Source of the DNA: Pseudomonas sp. DG56-2
GTDB lineage: Bacteria; Pseudomonadota; Gammaproteobacteria; Pseudomonadales; Pseudomonadaceae
DNA: 64,000 bases
Assembly (NCBI RefSeq): GCF_004803755.1
Contig: NZ_CP032311.1
Span: 5,730,001-5,794,000 of the forward strand
Direction of reading: 5' to 3'
Shown here: one piece after another, positions 1-8,539 of the stretch
How positions within the stretch are numbered: the first letter of the stretch is position 1
Layout of the letters: each line of letters starts with the position of its first letter
Made by a program: the position numbers and the translations under genes
The notes under the pieces: generated by a model
The model's input: only the letters and a program-made list of their open reading frames with translations
Database searches by the model: none
Told to the model about the DNA's origin: nothing

Positions 1-128
1 GGGGTGCGGTGGGCGGAAACCACCTTGACCTCGTAGGGAATGCCGAGTTTTTCCAGCATATCGGCGGTGTGGCTAAGGGTGGACCAATCGGACTTGGAGC
101 CCATGATCACGCCAACCAGTGCACTCAT
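1..128 (-). CDS. purE: N5-carboxyaminoimidazole ribonucleotide mutase, N-terminal part (runs off window start)
   Basis: Only the first 42 or so codons are inside the window. They read [18 protein letters not shown] and go on to VVSAHRTP. The GSKSDW and SAHRTP motifs are the nucleotide-binding signature of class I PurE, which rearranges N5-CAIR to CAIR in purine synthesis. The ATG at 128 is preceded by AGGAGAGG, a good ribosome binding site. In pseudomonads purK normally follows purE; it would lie outside the window here. Confidence 0.93.
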   Translation of the reverse strand, partial: MSALVGVIMGSKSDWSTLSHTADMLEKLGIPYEVKVVSAHRT

Positions 129-396
129 CGTCGAGCCTCTCCTGCAAGCGCCGTGCGGCGCGCTAAAAGCAACAAGCCACGCAGGTGGACCGGCGTGGCT
201 TGTCATTCGGATTCTGAATCGACCGGTGTGGCCGAAGGCGCGGGATTATAGCCCATGGCGTATACACACGCCCACCCCTTGGCGCACTCCGACAGATCAA
301 AGGCTGAGTTTATTGCTGGGCAATTTTCCGAATGCTGCTTGCGCCGATTCCAAAACATCATTGGGCACCCAAACAAGTCCCAAGGAGGGGCGCCAG

Positions 397-1017
397 ATGA
401 ATCACTTCAAATGTTACGCAATGACTGTTGTCCTACTTGCCTGTACACATCTTGGCCAAGCCATGGCCGCCTCATCATTCATCGTCATGCTGTACCCTCA
501 TGACGAGTTGGCCGACACCAGCGACGAGCAGCTACGCAAAGGCTATGTACAACCCTGGCTAGATGAAATGCGCCAGATCACCCAGCATTCCATCGAGGTG
601 ATTTTTCAGCGCAACGTCGCGGGTGTTACCGACATTGCGTACTGGCAGAGTTCACCTGAAAACACCTTGAAGACCTTTCGTCAAACCGCGCCTGCGCCCG
701 AGTATGGAAAAGCATTGCTGCTCACTCGCAATGGTTTCGGCCCCCTCGATGGGCCGGAGGCCGGCACCGTCGCCGGTCTTGCCAGCAGGCTTTACCCTTA
801 CGGCGTCGCATCACTCACCACCTACACTGCACTGGCACATGAGCTGGGCCATTTGATGGGAGCCACTCACGAAGCCGCTGAATTGCGCTACAACCCATGG
901 ATCTGCGAGACCTACGTCTACCCCGAACGCCACCCACTGCGCTCCAATTGCTACCGATACAGCGATGCTAACCGTGCCACCATCGCTGAACACCTGGACC
1001 GTATGCTCAGCGAGTAG
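397..1017 (+). CDS. Secreted zinc metalloprotease-like protein (HELGHLMGATH)
   Basis: This 206-aa protein starts with a signal peptide (positively charged start, then MTVVLLACTHLGQAMAA). Near residue 150 it carries HELGHLMGATH, a full HExxHxxGxxH zinc site as in metzincin-type peptidases. Four or five cysteines lie mostly in the C-terminal third, which would suit a disulphide-bonded exported protein. The ATG at 397 has AAGGAGG at 382-388; a longer reading upstream lacks a ribosome site. It stands alone between purE and a convergent LysR gene. Substrate and role are unknown; the protease call rests on the motif. Confidence 0.75.
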   Translation: MNHFKCYAMTVVLLACTHLGQAMAASSFIVMLYPHDELADTSDEQLRKGYVQPWLDEMRQITQHSIEVIFQRNVAGVTDIAYWQSSPENTLKTFRQTAPAPEYGKALLLTRNGFGPLDGPEAGTVAGLASRLYPYGVASLTTYTALAHELGHLMGATHEAAELRYNPWICETYVYPERHPLRSNCYRYSDANRATIAEHLDRMLSE

Positions 1018-1023
1018 ACATCC

Positions 1024-1941
1024 TCATTCAGCCTGGCCAGCGTGCACGCCTGTGGATTCCAGCTTGCGCCACAACAACCGCACGTTGGCCTTGCGTACCA
1101 AGGCACACCGATAAAGACGAATTTCCAAAGGCACATGCCATTGGCTTGCACCACAAATTGCCAGCTCACCCCGCTCCAACTCGCCACGCATGGACAGTCG
1201 TGGCACCCAGGCAACCCCCATCCCTTCCAGCGCCATGCTCTTCAAGCTATCGGCCATAGCAGTCTCATAGACAGTGGTGTAGCGCAGGTTACGCTGGCGC
1301 AATAGCAAGTTAACCGAGCGACCAAGGAATGCACCCGCACTGTAGGCCAGCAGGGGCACGCTGCCCTCACCCTCCAGATCGAACAGCGGCTTGCCATCGG
1401 CTCCCAGCGCACACACCGGCAACATTTCGGTCGTCCCCATGTGTAGCGATGGAAATATCTCGGCATCCATTTGCAGGGCTGCGTCCGGATCGTAGAAGGC
1501 CAGCATCAAGTCACAGCCACCCTCACGCAGCGCATGCACCGCATCGCCCACGTTAGTAGCGACTAGGCGCGTAGCAATGTTCAAACCATCGTTGCGGAGT
1601 TGAGCGACCCAGCGCGGAAAAAAGCCGGACGCCAGCGAGTGCGCTGCTGCGATCTGGATAACCTCCCCCTGACCACCTTCCAAGTGATGCAAATGACGGA
1701 GAACTTCGCCCAACTGGTCGACAACGGTGCGCGCAGTCACTAGAAACAGCTGCCCCGCTGCGGTCAACTCAATGGGCGTGCGGGAACGGTTCACCAACTG
1801 CAGTCCCAGTGCGGCTTCCAAACTGCGTATGCGTCGACTGAAGGCCGGCTGCGTTACAAATCGGCGCTCGGCGGCCTGGGAAAAGCTGCGGGTCGCCGCC
1901 AAGGCGCTGAAGTCTTCCAGCCATTTGCTTTCGAGGTTCAT
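1024..1941 (-). CDS. LysR-family regulator divergent from aspA
   Basis: This 305-aa LysR-type regulator has an N-terminal winged helix-turn-helix at about residues 5-65 (FSALAATRSFSQAAERR, then TQPAFSRRIRSLE) and a substrate-binding domain from about 90 onward. The ATG at 1941 has GGAGAGA upstream; a slightly longer reading frame exists but has no such site. It is divergent from aspA with 178 bp between the start codons, the usual layout when a LysR protein controls its neighbour. Control of aspA is inferred, and the effector is not known. Confidence 0.88.
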   Translation of the reverse strand: MNLESKWLEDFSALAATRSFSQAAERRFVTQPAFSRRIRSLEAALGLQLVNRSRTPIELTAAGQLFLVTARTVVDQLGEVLRHLHHLEGGQGEVIQIAAAHSLASGFFPRWVAQLRNDGLNIATRLVATNVGDAVHALREGGCDLMLAFYDPDAALQMDAEIFPSLHMGTTEMLPVCALGADGKPLFDLEGEGSVPLLAYSAGAFLGRSVNLLLRQRNLRYTTVYETAMADSLKSMALEGMGVAWVPRLSMRGELERGELAICGASQWHVPLEIRLYRCALVRKANVRLLWRKLESTGVHAGQAE

Positions 1942-2119
1942 TTGTCTCTCCAGGCATGCACCAAAATGGCACACGCTCGAATGTCGGTTGGCGTCACATC
2001 AACCATTATGCCGTTTGTGCATAGGTTAGCGTGCAACAGCATTGGCCGCAAAATCCCCCCCGGCCTAGCATTAGCGCCATTCCGGCATGTGCCGGGTCAA
2101 ATTCGAGATGATATCTATC

Positions 2120-3544
2120 ATGTCCGCTGCTGCATCGTTCCGCGTTGAGAAAGACCTGCTTGGCACCCTTGAAGTCCCTGCTGATGCTTATTACGGCATC
2201 CAGACCCTGCGCGCTGCCAACAACTTCCACCTCTCCGGTGTTCCGCTGTCGCACTACCCTAAACTGGTTGTTGCCCTGGCCATGGTCAAACAGGCCGCTG
2301 CCGACGCCAACCGTGAACTGGGTCACCTGAGCGATGCCAAGCACGCCGCCATCAGCGAGGCCTGCGCCCGCCTGATCCGCGGTGATTACCACGAGCAGTT
2401 CGTGGTTGACATGATTCAAGGCGGTGCTGGTACTTCTACCAACATGAACGCCAACGAAGTAATCGCCAACATTGCGCTGGAGGCCATGGGTCACCAGAAG
2501 GGCGAGTACAAGTATCTACACCCGAACAACGACGTGAACATGGCGCAGTCCACCAACGACGCCTACCCGACTGCGATCCGTCTGGGTCTGCTGTTGGGTC
2601 ACGATGCGCTGCTGGCCAGCCTCGACAGCCTGATCCAGGCCTTCGCCGCCAAGGGCCAGGAATTCGACCACGTACTGAAGATGGGCCGTACCCAGCTGCA
2701 GGACGCTGTGCCGATGACCCTGGGCCAGGAATTCCGTGCCTTCGCCACTACCATGACCGAAGACCTGAACCGCCTGCGCTCCCTGGCGCCAGAACTGCTG
2801 ACCGAAATCAACCTCGGTGGTACCGCCATCGGCACCGGCATCAACGCCGACCCTGGCTATCAGTCCCTGGCGGTACAGCGCCTGGCGACCATCAGCGGCC
2901 AGCCGCTGGTACCTGCCGCCGACCTGATTGAAGCGACTTCGGACATGGGCGCCTTCGTCCTGTTCTCCGGCATGCTCAAGCGTACCGCGGTCAAGCTGTC
3001 GAAAATCTGCAACGACCTGCGCCTGCTTTCCAGCGGTCCACGTACCGGCATCAACGAGATCAACCTGCCAGCGCGCCAGCCAGGCAGCTCGATCATGCCA
3101 GGCAAGGTCAACCCGGTTATCCCGGAAGCAGTCAACCAGGTGGCCTTCGCCATCATGGGTAACGACCTGGCCCTGACCGTTGCCGCTGAAGGTGGCCAAC
3201 TGCAGCTGAACGTCATGGAGCCGCTGATCGCCTACAAGATCTTCGACTCGATCCGCCTGCTGCAGCGCGCCATGGACATGCTGCGCGAGCATTGCATCGT
3301 CGGCATCACCGCCAACGAACAACGCTGCCGTGAACTGGTCGAACACTCGATCGGTCTGGTCACTGCCTTGAACCCGTACATCGGCTACGAGAACGCCACC
3401 CGTATCGCTGCCATCGCCCTGGAAAGTGGCCGTGGTGTGCTGGAACTGGTCCGCGAGGAAGGCCTGCTGGACGAAGAGATGCTCAACGACATCCTGCGTC
3501 CGGAAAACATGATTGCTCCGCGTCTGGTCCCGCTCAAAGCGTAA
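2120..3544 (+). CDS. aspA: Aspartate ammonia-lyase
   Basis: This 474-aa member of the aspartase/fumarase superfamily converts L-aspartate to fumarate and ammonia. It shows the family signature GSSIMPGKVNPVIPEAVNQ near residue 320, QGGAGTSTNMNANEV near 105 and GRTQLQDAVPMTLGQE near 195. The TSTNMNANEV form and the downstream asparaginase fit aspartase better than fumarase. The start is uncertain between 2120 and 2108 because neither has a strong ribosome site; 2120 gives the family's N-terminus. A strong terminator follows at 3600. Confidence 0.93.
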   Translation: MSAAASFRVEKDLLGTLEVPADAYYGIQTLRAANNFHLSGVPLSHYPKLVVALAMVKQAAADANRELGHLSDAKHAAISEACARLIRGDYHEQFVVDMIQGGAGTSTNMNANEVIANIALEAMGHQKGEYKYLHPNNDVNMAQSTNDAYPTAIRLGLLLGHDALLASLDSLIQAFAAKGQEFDHVLKMGRTQLQDAVPMTLGQEFRAFATTMTEDLNRLRSLAPELLTEINLGGTAIGTGINADPGYQSLAVQRLATISGQPLVPAADLIEATSDMGAFVLFSGMLKRTAVKLSKICNDLRLLSSGPRTGINEINLPARQPGSSIMPGKVNPVIPEAVNQVAFAIMGNDLALTVAAEGGQLQLNVMEPLIAYKIFDSIRLLQRAMDMLREHCIVGITANEQRCRELVEHSIGLVTALNPYIGYENATRIAAIALESGRGVLELVREEGLLDEEMLNDILRPENMIAPRLVPLKA

Positions 3545-3599
3545 CCGATGCTGTAACACCGCTCACCAGGTCGAGGGACTAGACACCTCTCACCTTTTG

Positions 3600-3633
3600 A
3601 GGGCCCAGGGATCATTCCCCGGGCCCTTTTTTT
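3600..3633 (+). terminator. Intrinsic terminator after aspA
   Basis: An 11-bp GC-rich stem (3600-3610 with 3617-3627, one mismatch) has a 6-nt loop and is followed by a run of seven T residues. It lies 56 bases after the aspA stop. Confidence 0.92.
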
Positions 3634-3707
3634 ATGCCCGCTGACAGCCAGGCTGATGATGACGTACTGTGCTCGGCTAAACCCTGGCCGACCACGGAGA
3701 CAGCGTA

Positions 3708-4700
3708 ATGGCTACTGCATATCCCGCTCGTAAGATCATGGTGCTGTACACCGGAGGTACCATTGGCATGCAGGCCAGTGCCAACGGCCTGGTTCCGGCG
3801 TCGGGACTCGAGCAAAGGATGCGCGAACACCTGACCGGGCGTACCGATATAACGCAGTGGCAGTTTCGCGAAATGCAGCCGCTGATCGATAGCGCCAACA
3901 TGACGCCCCGCTACTGGCAGCGCCTGCGTGTAGCGATCATCGATGCCATCGAGGTACAGCACTGCGACGCGGTGCTGATACTGCACGGTACCGACACCCT
4001 CGCCTACAGCGCTGCCGCCCTGAGTTTCCAGCTCATTGGTTTGCCAGCGCCCGTACTGCTCACAGGTTCCATGCTACCCGCGGGCACAGCCGACAGCGAT
4101 GCCTGGGAAAACCTCGTCGGGGCCCTGCAAGCGCTAACTCAAGGCGCAGTCGCGGGCGTGCAATTGTATTTTCATGGAGAACTGCTCGAACCCAATCGAA
4201 CCGCCAAGGTGCGCAGTTTCGGTCGGCATCCATTCGTCATGCTCAAACGCTTGGGCGGCGCACCCAAGGCGCAGCCTTTACCAGCAGCGCTGAACTACCG
4301 ACAAGCCTGGCAACCTGCGACTGTCGCTGTATTGCCACTGGTACCCGGGTTCGGCGCTGCTTTGTTGCAAGCGGCGCTCGACAGCGGTGCGCAGGCCCTT
4401 ATCCTGGAGTGTTTCGGCAGCGGCACCGGTCCGGCCGACGACGCCGGCTTTCTCGATGTGCTGAGGCAAGCCCAGAGCAAAGATGTAGTGGTGGTGGCAA
4501 TCACCCAATGCCATGAGGGCGGCGTCGAACTGGACGTTTATGAAGCGGGCAGCCGTTTGCGCCAGGTTGGTGTGGTATCGGGCGGCGGAATGACCCGTGA
4601 AGCGGCATTCGGCAAGCTGCAGCTACTGCTCGGCACGGGTTTGCCGCCAGCAGAAATACGGCGCCTGATCGAACTGGATCTGTGTGGAGAGCTGTGCTGA
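3708..4700 (+). CDS. ansA: Type I (cytoplasmic) L-asparaginase
   Basis: This 330-aa protein hydrolyses asparagine to aspartate and ammonia. It has TGGTIG at residues 15-20, holding the nucleophilic threonine, and HGTDT at 94-98, the second catalytic segment. No signal peptide is visible, so it should be cytoplasmic. It follows aspA after a terminator and has its own start region, so it is probably transcribed separately, though the two enzymes form a path from asparagine through aspartate to fumarate. Confidence 0.9.
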   Translation: MATAYPARKIMVLYTGGTIGMQASANGLVPASGLEQRMREHLTGRTDITQWQFREMQPLIDSANMTPRYWQRLRVAIIDAIEVQHCDAVLILHGTDTLAYSAAALSFQLIGLPAPVLLTGSMLPAGTADSDAWENLVGALQALTQGAVAGVQLYFHGELLEPNRTAKVRSFGRHPFVMLKRLGGAPKAQPLPAALNYRQAWQPATVAVLPLVPGFGAALLQAALDSGAQALILECFGSGTGPADDAGFLDVLRQAQSKDVVVVAITQCHEGGVELDVYEAGSRLRQVGVVSGGGMTREAAFGKLQLLLGTGLPPAEIRRLIELDLCGELC

Positions 4701-4759
4701 TTCCAGCAAGGCACGCATATTGCTGGTTTGCAGATAGCCCTTCAGCAGGAAGCCCCGCC

Positions 4760-5752
4760 ATGCTCCACTCACACCTCACAACGCTCAATGCTGTGTCGTT
4801 GGTTATTCAAGCCTTCAAGGATGACGGCATCGAGGCTTCTGCGCTGCTCGAAGGTAGCGGTATCAGCCCGTCAGACCTGGGCCGCGCCGATTCACGCATC
4901 ACCACCCGCCAGGAGATGCTGGTGTGTGCCAATGCTGTGGCACGACGTCGCGAAGTGGGCTTGGAATTGGGACGACGCATGCACGTTTCCTGCTACGGCA
5001 TGCTTGGTTACGCCCTGCTCTCCAGTGCCACCTTAGGTGACGCTTTGCGCCTGGCAATGCAGTATCCGGCGTTGTTGGGAACACTTTTTCAGCTACGCCT
5101 GATCGAAGACGGTGAGCGCATCTGGTTCAGCGCCAGCAATTATCGTGCGGATCCTTGCCTGGCTGCATTCAACGCCGAATTTTGCCTGACCTCACTGAAA
5201 GTGATTTGCGATGACCTACTCGGGCAGACACTGCCGTTGATCGCTTCCCGCTTCAACCATACCTGCCCCGATTACCAATCGCTGTACGCTGAAACTTTCA
5301 ACTGCCCACTGCATTTCGGTGCCGGCGACAATGCCTTTGCCTTTGAACGTCGCTGGCTGGACATGCCACTGCCGTTGGCAGACCAGATAACCCACCGCGC
5401 CATGAGCGAGCGCTGCCGGCGGCAGAATCTGGAGTTCACCGGTCGCCAAGCCTGGTTGGGGCGCATCCGCCAACTGCTTCTCGATCAGTTGAATGCCGCG
5501 CCTGGACTGGAGGGCCTGGCCAAGCAGATGAATTGTTCATCGCGCACCCTGCGACGACATCTGCAGGAGTTGGGCAGCAGCTATCAGCAGTTGCTCGATG
5601 AGTTGCGATTCGAGCGTGCCAAACAATTGCTGGCCGAGGACCAACTGCCGATCTATCAAATCGCAGAGGTGCTGGGCTTCAGCGAAACGGCCAGCTTTCG
5701 TCATGCGTTCTTGCGCTGGAGCGGCGTAGCACCCAGCCATTTCCGCACCTAG
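4760..5752 (+). CDS. AraC-family regulator upstream of the acetylpolyamine deacetylase gene
   Basis: This 330-aa protein has an N-terminal AraC ligand domain of the arabinose-binding-like type (about residues 10-200) and a C-terminal double helix-turn-helix (about 230-328), including LPIYQIAEVLGFSETASFRH. The ATG at 4760 has CAGGAAG upstream; a longer frame from 4682 overlaps the end of ansA and is less likely. The next gene, 119 bp downstream on the same strand, encodes an acetylpolyamine-type deacetylase, so control of polyamine use is a reasonable inference. Confidence 0.85.
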   Translation: MLHSHLTTLNAVSLVIQAFKDDGIEASALLEGSGISPSDLGRADSRITTRQEMLVCANAVARRREVGLELGRRMHVSCYGMLGYALLSSATLGDALRLAMQYPALLGTLFQLRLIEDGERIWFSASNYRADPCLAAFNAEFCLTSLKVICDDLLGQTLPLIASRFNHTCPDYQSLYAETFNCPLHFGAGDNAFAFERRWLDMPLPLADQITHRAMSERCRRQNLEFTGRQAWLGRIRQLLLDQLNAAPGLEGLAKQMNCSSRTLRRHLQELGSSYQQLLDELRFERAKQLLAEDQLPIYQIAEVLGFSETASFRHAFLRWSGVAPSHFRT

Positions 5753-5871
5753 CGGCGAAAAGCGGACGGCCAGACTGGCCATATCGATCCCCTTTTGGCC
5801 GTTTTCGCCGTTCAGAACCGGAGCTGGTCCATCAACAATGGGCCCACGCCAGAGACTCCGGAGAACAATAA

Positions 5872-6900
5872 ATGCTGACAATTTATTCTGACGATCATCG
5901 CCTTCATCACGGCCGCTGCGAGTTGATCGATGGGCAACTCATGCCCTGCTTTGAAATGCCTTCACGTGCAGACCATGTACTTGAGCGGGTCAAGACCCGT
6001 GAATTGGGCCCGGTACAGGGTCCGACAGACTTTGGCCGCGCACCACTGCTACGCGTGCACAGCGCCGATTACCTGAATTTCTTCGAGGGTGCCTGGCAGC
6101 GCTGGTCCGCCCTCGGCCACGAGGGTGACCTGCTGCCCTTTACCTGGCCAGCACGAACCTTGCGTAGCATCAAACCCAAGGGCCTGCATGGTGAACTGGG
6201 CTATTACAGCTTCGACGCGGGAGTCCCGATCACTGCTGGCACCTGGAAGGCAGCCTATAGTGCCGCGCAGGTTGCGCTGACCGCCCAAGCGGCAGTGCAA
6301 GCCGGTGCGCGCAGCGCCTTTGCCCTATGCCGCCCACCAGGACACCATGCGGCAAGCGATGTGATGGGCGGCTACTGCTACCTGAACAACGCCGCCATTG
6401 CTGCCCAGGCCTTTCTTGATCAAGGCCACAGCAAAGTGGCCATCCTTGACGTGGACTACCACCATGGCAATGGCACCCAGGAAATCTTTTATTCGCGCAG
6501 CGACGTACTCTTCGCCTCGATTCACGGCGACCCGCAGGCCGAGTTTCCATTCTTCCTGGGTTATGCCGACGAGGAAGGCGAAGGTGAGGGCCTGGGTTAC
6601 AACGTCAATTACCCACTACCGGCAGGCAGTGACTGGGCCACTTGGAGCAATGCTCTGGAGCAAGCCTGTGAACGCATTGCCGCTTATGCGCCAGACGTGA
6701 TCGTGGTGTCATTGGGGGTCGATACATTCAAGGACGACCCCATCTCCCAGTTCAAGCTCGACAGCCCGGACTACCTGCAGATGGGCGAGCGCATTGCTCG
6801 TCTAGGCAAGCCGACCTTGTTTGTCATGGAAGGTGGCTATGCCGTCGAAGAAATCGGTATAAACGCCGTTAACGTCCTGGAAGGATTCGAACGCGCTTAA
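5872..6900 (+). CDS. Acetylpolyamine amidohydrolase / HDAC-family deacetylase
   Basis: This 342-aa histone-deacetylase-fold enzyme probably removes acetyl groups from acetylated polyamines such as acetylputrescine. Visible catalytic residues are H158 and H159 (CRPPGHHA), zinc ligands D195 and H197 (DVDYHHGNGTQ) and D284 (SLGVDTFKDDP), and Y323 (EGGYA). These positions agree with the numbering recalled for the Mycoplana acetylpolyamine amidohydrolase. Pseudomonads carry several paralogues, so exact substrate preference is not assigned. Confidence 0.9.
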   Translation: MLTIYSDDHRLHHGRCELIDGQLMPCFEMPSRADHVLERVKTRELGPVQGPTDFGRAPLLRVHSADYLNFFEGAWQRWSALGHEGDLLPFTWPARTLRSIKPKGLHGELGYYSFDAGVPITAGTWKAAYSAAQVALTAQAAVQAGARSAFALCRPPGHHAASDVMGGYCYLNNAAIAAQAFLDQGHSKVAILDVDYHHGNGTQEIFYSRSDVLFASIHGDPQAEFPFFLGYADEEGEGEGLGYNVNYPLPAGSDWATWSNALEQACERIAAYAPDVIVVSLGVDTFKDDPISQFKLDSPDYLQMGERIARLGKPTLFVMEGGYAVEEIGINAVNVLEGFERA

Positions 6901-6919
6901 CCGCACGGCAGCGGCGCAT

Positions 6920-8449
6920 CTAGCCGCCCCACGCACGCCGCAGACGTACGAGCGCATCAGCAATATGCGCTTCGTCCACTGCGGCAAAACCCAGCACTAA
7001 TCCAGCGCGCTCATCCACAGGTGTTGCCGAGTCTGGCAGCCAGTAGTCGCTCAAGGCATTGAGCTCAACGCCGACCGCTTCGGCCTGGGCGATCAACGTC
7101 TGCTCACGCGCGTAGCTGTCGACATCGATTTTCAAGTGCAGCCCTGCCGCTACCTCGGGCATGGGACCAATTCCCGGGATATCCACAGGCCACCCCATCT
7201 GAAGCGCATTTCGCCGACTCAGGGCGGCACGCCGTACTCGGCGAATATGTCGCTGAAAATGCCCCTGGGCCATGAATTTCGCCAAGACAGCCTGGGTACC
7301 CACTTCCGAATGCCTGACAGCCAGCGCCCGACAGCGAGAAAAGGCCTGCACCAACTGTAGCGGCAGCACCAGATAGCCCAGTCGTAATGCAGGAAAAGCA
7401 ATTTTGCCGAACGTGCCGACATACAGTACACGCCCGCTGCGATCCAGCGCTGCCAACGGTGCCAGAGGCGCGCCGCTGTAACGATATTCGCCGTCGTAGT
7501 CGTCCTCGATGATCCAGCCACCCTTGCGCTGTGCCCATTCCAGCAGCTCCAGACGCCGGGCCAAACTCATCGTGACGCCAGTGGGGTACTGGTGCGAGGG
7601 CGTCACATAGCTCAAGCGACACTGCACCATGGCATCAAGTGCAGCACAGTCCAGCCCCTCGCTGTCCACCGCAATGCCATGCACCTGCGCTCCCGTCAGA
7701 GCGAAGGCGTTACCAGCAGCACGATACCCAGGGTTTTCCACAGCCACCCCATCCCCAGGCTCCAGCAGCAACTGTGCACAAAGGCTAATGGCTTGCTGCG
7801 CGCCGCTGGTGATCACAATTTGTTCAGCGCTGCAGGAAAGTCCGCGAGATCGACGCAAATAAGTCGCAATCAATTCACGAAGTTGAGTCTCTCCTGCCGG
7901 ATCCCCATACCCCAAGGCCTGCGGATCCGGGTTGCGCCAGAATCCCGCCTGCAGCTTGGCCCAGACGTCAAAAGGAAACAGGTCCAGCGCCGGCAAACCG
8001 ACGCGAAAAGCCCGTGGAGGACCACTTTTTGGCGCAGGCAAATGATGTCGCTGCAGGCGCTCCAAGGGCCCTTTGTGGATAACTTCACTGGATAAAATAT
8101 CAGTGCTTTCAGGCGAATTTGTGGATAAACCTGTGGAAAAGCCCAGGGATAACCCTGTGGATATTTTTGTGGATAGTTTTGGAAGCTGACTGACGTAGGT
8201 CCCGTCACCCACCCGGCTTTCGATGAAGCCTTCGGCATACAGCTGGTCGTAGGCGCGCACCACACTGTTACGTGACAACGCCAACGCAGCGGCCATGTCT
8301 CGAGTCGCCGGTAGGCGCGTGCCACTGCTCAAACGGCCATCCAGCACCCGTACGCGCAGCTCTTGGTACAGCTGACGGCTCAAGCCTTGGCGGCGATCAA
8401 GAACAATACCCGTGGGGTCGAACGGCAAGCAAAACGGACGCTCGCTCAT
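6920..8449 (-). CDS. MocR/PdxR-type regulator (GntR winged helix fused to aminotransferase fold)
   Basis: This 509-aa protein has a GntR winged helix at about 15-85 (LPATRDMAAALALSRNSVVRAYDQL), a linker at about 88-140, and a class I aminotransferase domain at about 145-505. The PLP-site features are DDYDGEYRY at 316-324 and the likely Schiff-base lysine K349 in YVGTFGKIA. The linker has a repetitive LSTG/ISTG character encoded by tandem DnaA-box-like DNA. It is divergent from a paiB-GNAT-GNAT operon, and a four-copy repeat lies between them. The ligand is unknown; PLP binding is expected from the fold. Confidence 0.9.
   Translation of the reverse strand: MSERPFCLPFDPTGIVLDRRQGLSRQLYQELRVRVLDGRLSSGTRLPATRDMAAALALSRNSVVRAYDQLYAEGFIESRVGDGTYVSQLPKLSTKISTGLSLGFSTGLSTNSPESTDILSSEVIHKGPLERLQRHHLPAPKSGPPRAFRVGLPALDLFPFDVWAKLQAGFWRNPDPQALGYGDPAGETQLRELIATYLRRSRGLSCSAEQIVITSGAQQAISLCAQLLLEPGDGVAVENPGYRAAGNAFALTGAQVHGIAVDSEGLDCAALDAMVQCRLSYVTPSHQYPTGVTMSLARRLELLEWAQRKGGWIIEDDYDGEYRYSGAPLAPLAALDRSGRVLYVGTFGKIAFPALRLGYLVLPLQLVQAFSRCRALAVRHSEVGTQAVLAKFMAQGHFQRHIRRVRRAALSRRNALQMGWPVDIPGIGPMPEVAAGLHLKIDVDSYAREQTLIAQAEAVGVELNALSDYWLPDSATPVDERAGLVLGFAAVDEAHIADALVRLRRAWGG
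8074..8176 (+). repeat. Tandem DnaA-box-like repeats inside the MocR gene
   Basis: Within 103 bp there are two exact TGTGGATAA copies (8074-8082 and 8120-8128) and near copies at 8132 (TGTGGAAAA), 8156 (TGTGGATAT) and 8168 (TGTGGATAG), all in the same orientation. Their complement TTATCCACA is the consensus DnaA box. On the coding strand they spell the LSTG-like linker of the MocR protein, residues about 92-125. Confidence 0.75.
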
Positions 8450-8452
8450 AAC

Positions 8453-8522
8453 AATGGACCTATCAAATTAGCTGTAAATGGCTCTTAACATAGACCATTA
8501 GCCTGCCTAGGATTGAGCCATT
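8453..8522. promoter_or_regulatory. Likely MocR operator: four AATGG boxes in the divergent promoter
   Basis: The 90-bp divergent region holds AATGGACCTAT (8453-8463) and AATGGCTCTTA (8477-8487) on the plus strand, and AATGGTCTAT (8499-8490) and AATGGCTCAAT (8522-8512) on the minus strand. The two plus copies are 24 bp apart and the two minus copies 23 bp apart. MocR proteins such as TauR and GabR bind spaced repeats; TauR sites (CTGGACYTAA, from memory) resemble the first copy. Binding is inferred. Confidence 0.65.
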
Positions 8523-8539
8523 CGCCAAGGACAATCCTC

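Noticed and set aside
40..396. N-terminal extension of the metalloprotease gene
   Set aside because: The extended frame overlaps purE, lacks a ribosome site and would bury the signal peptide; AAGGAGG before 397 decides the start.
2516..3559. A 347-codon open frame on the minus strand
   Set aside because: It is a shadow of aspA.
8074..8176. Replication origin, suggested by DnaA-box cluster
   Set aside because: The cluster is inside a coding gene, with no AT-rich unwinding region and no dnaA, dnaN, rpmH or parAB nearby.
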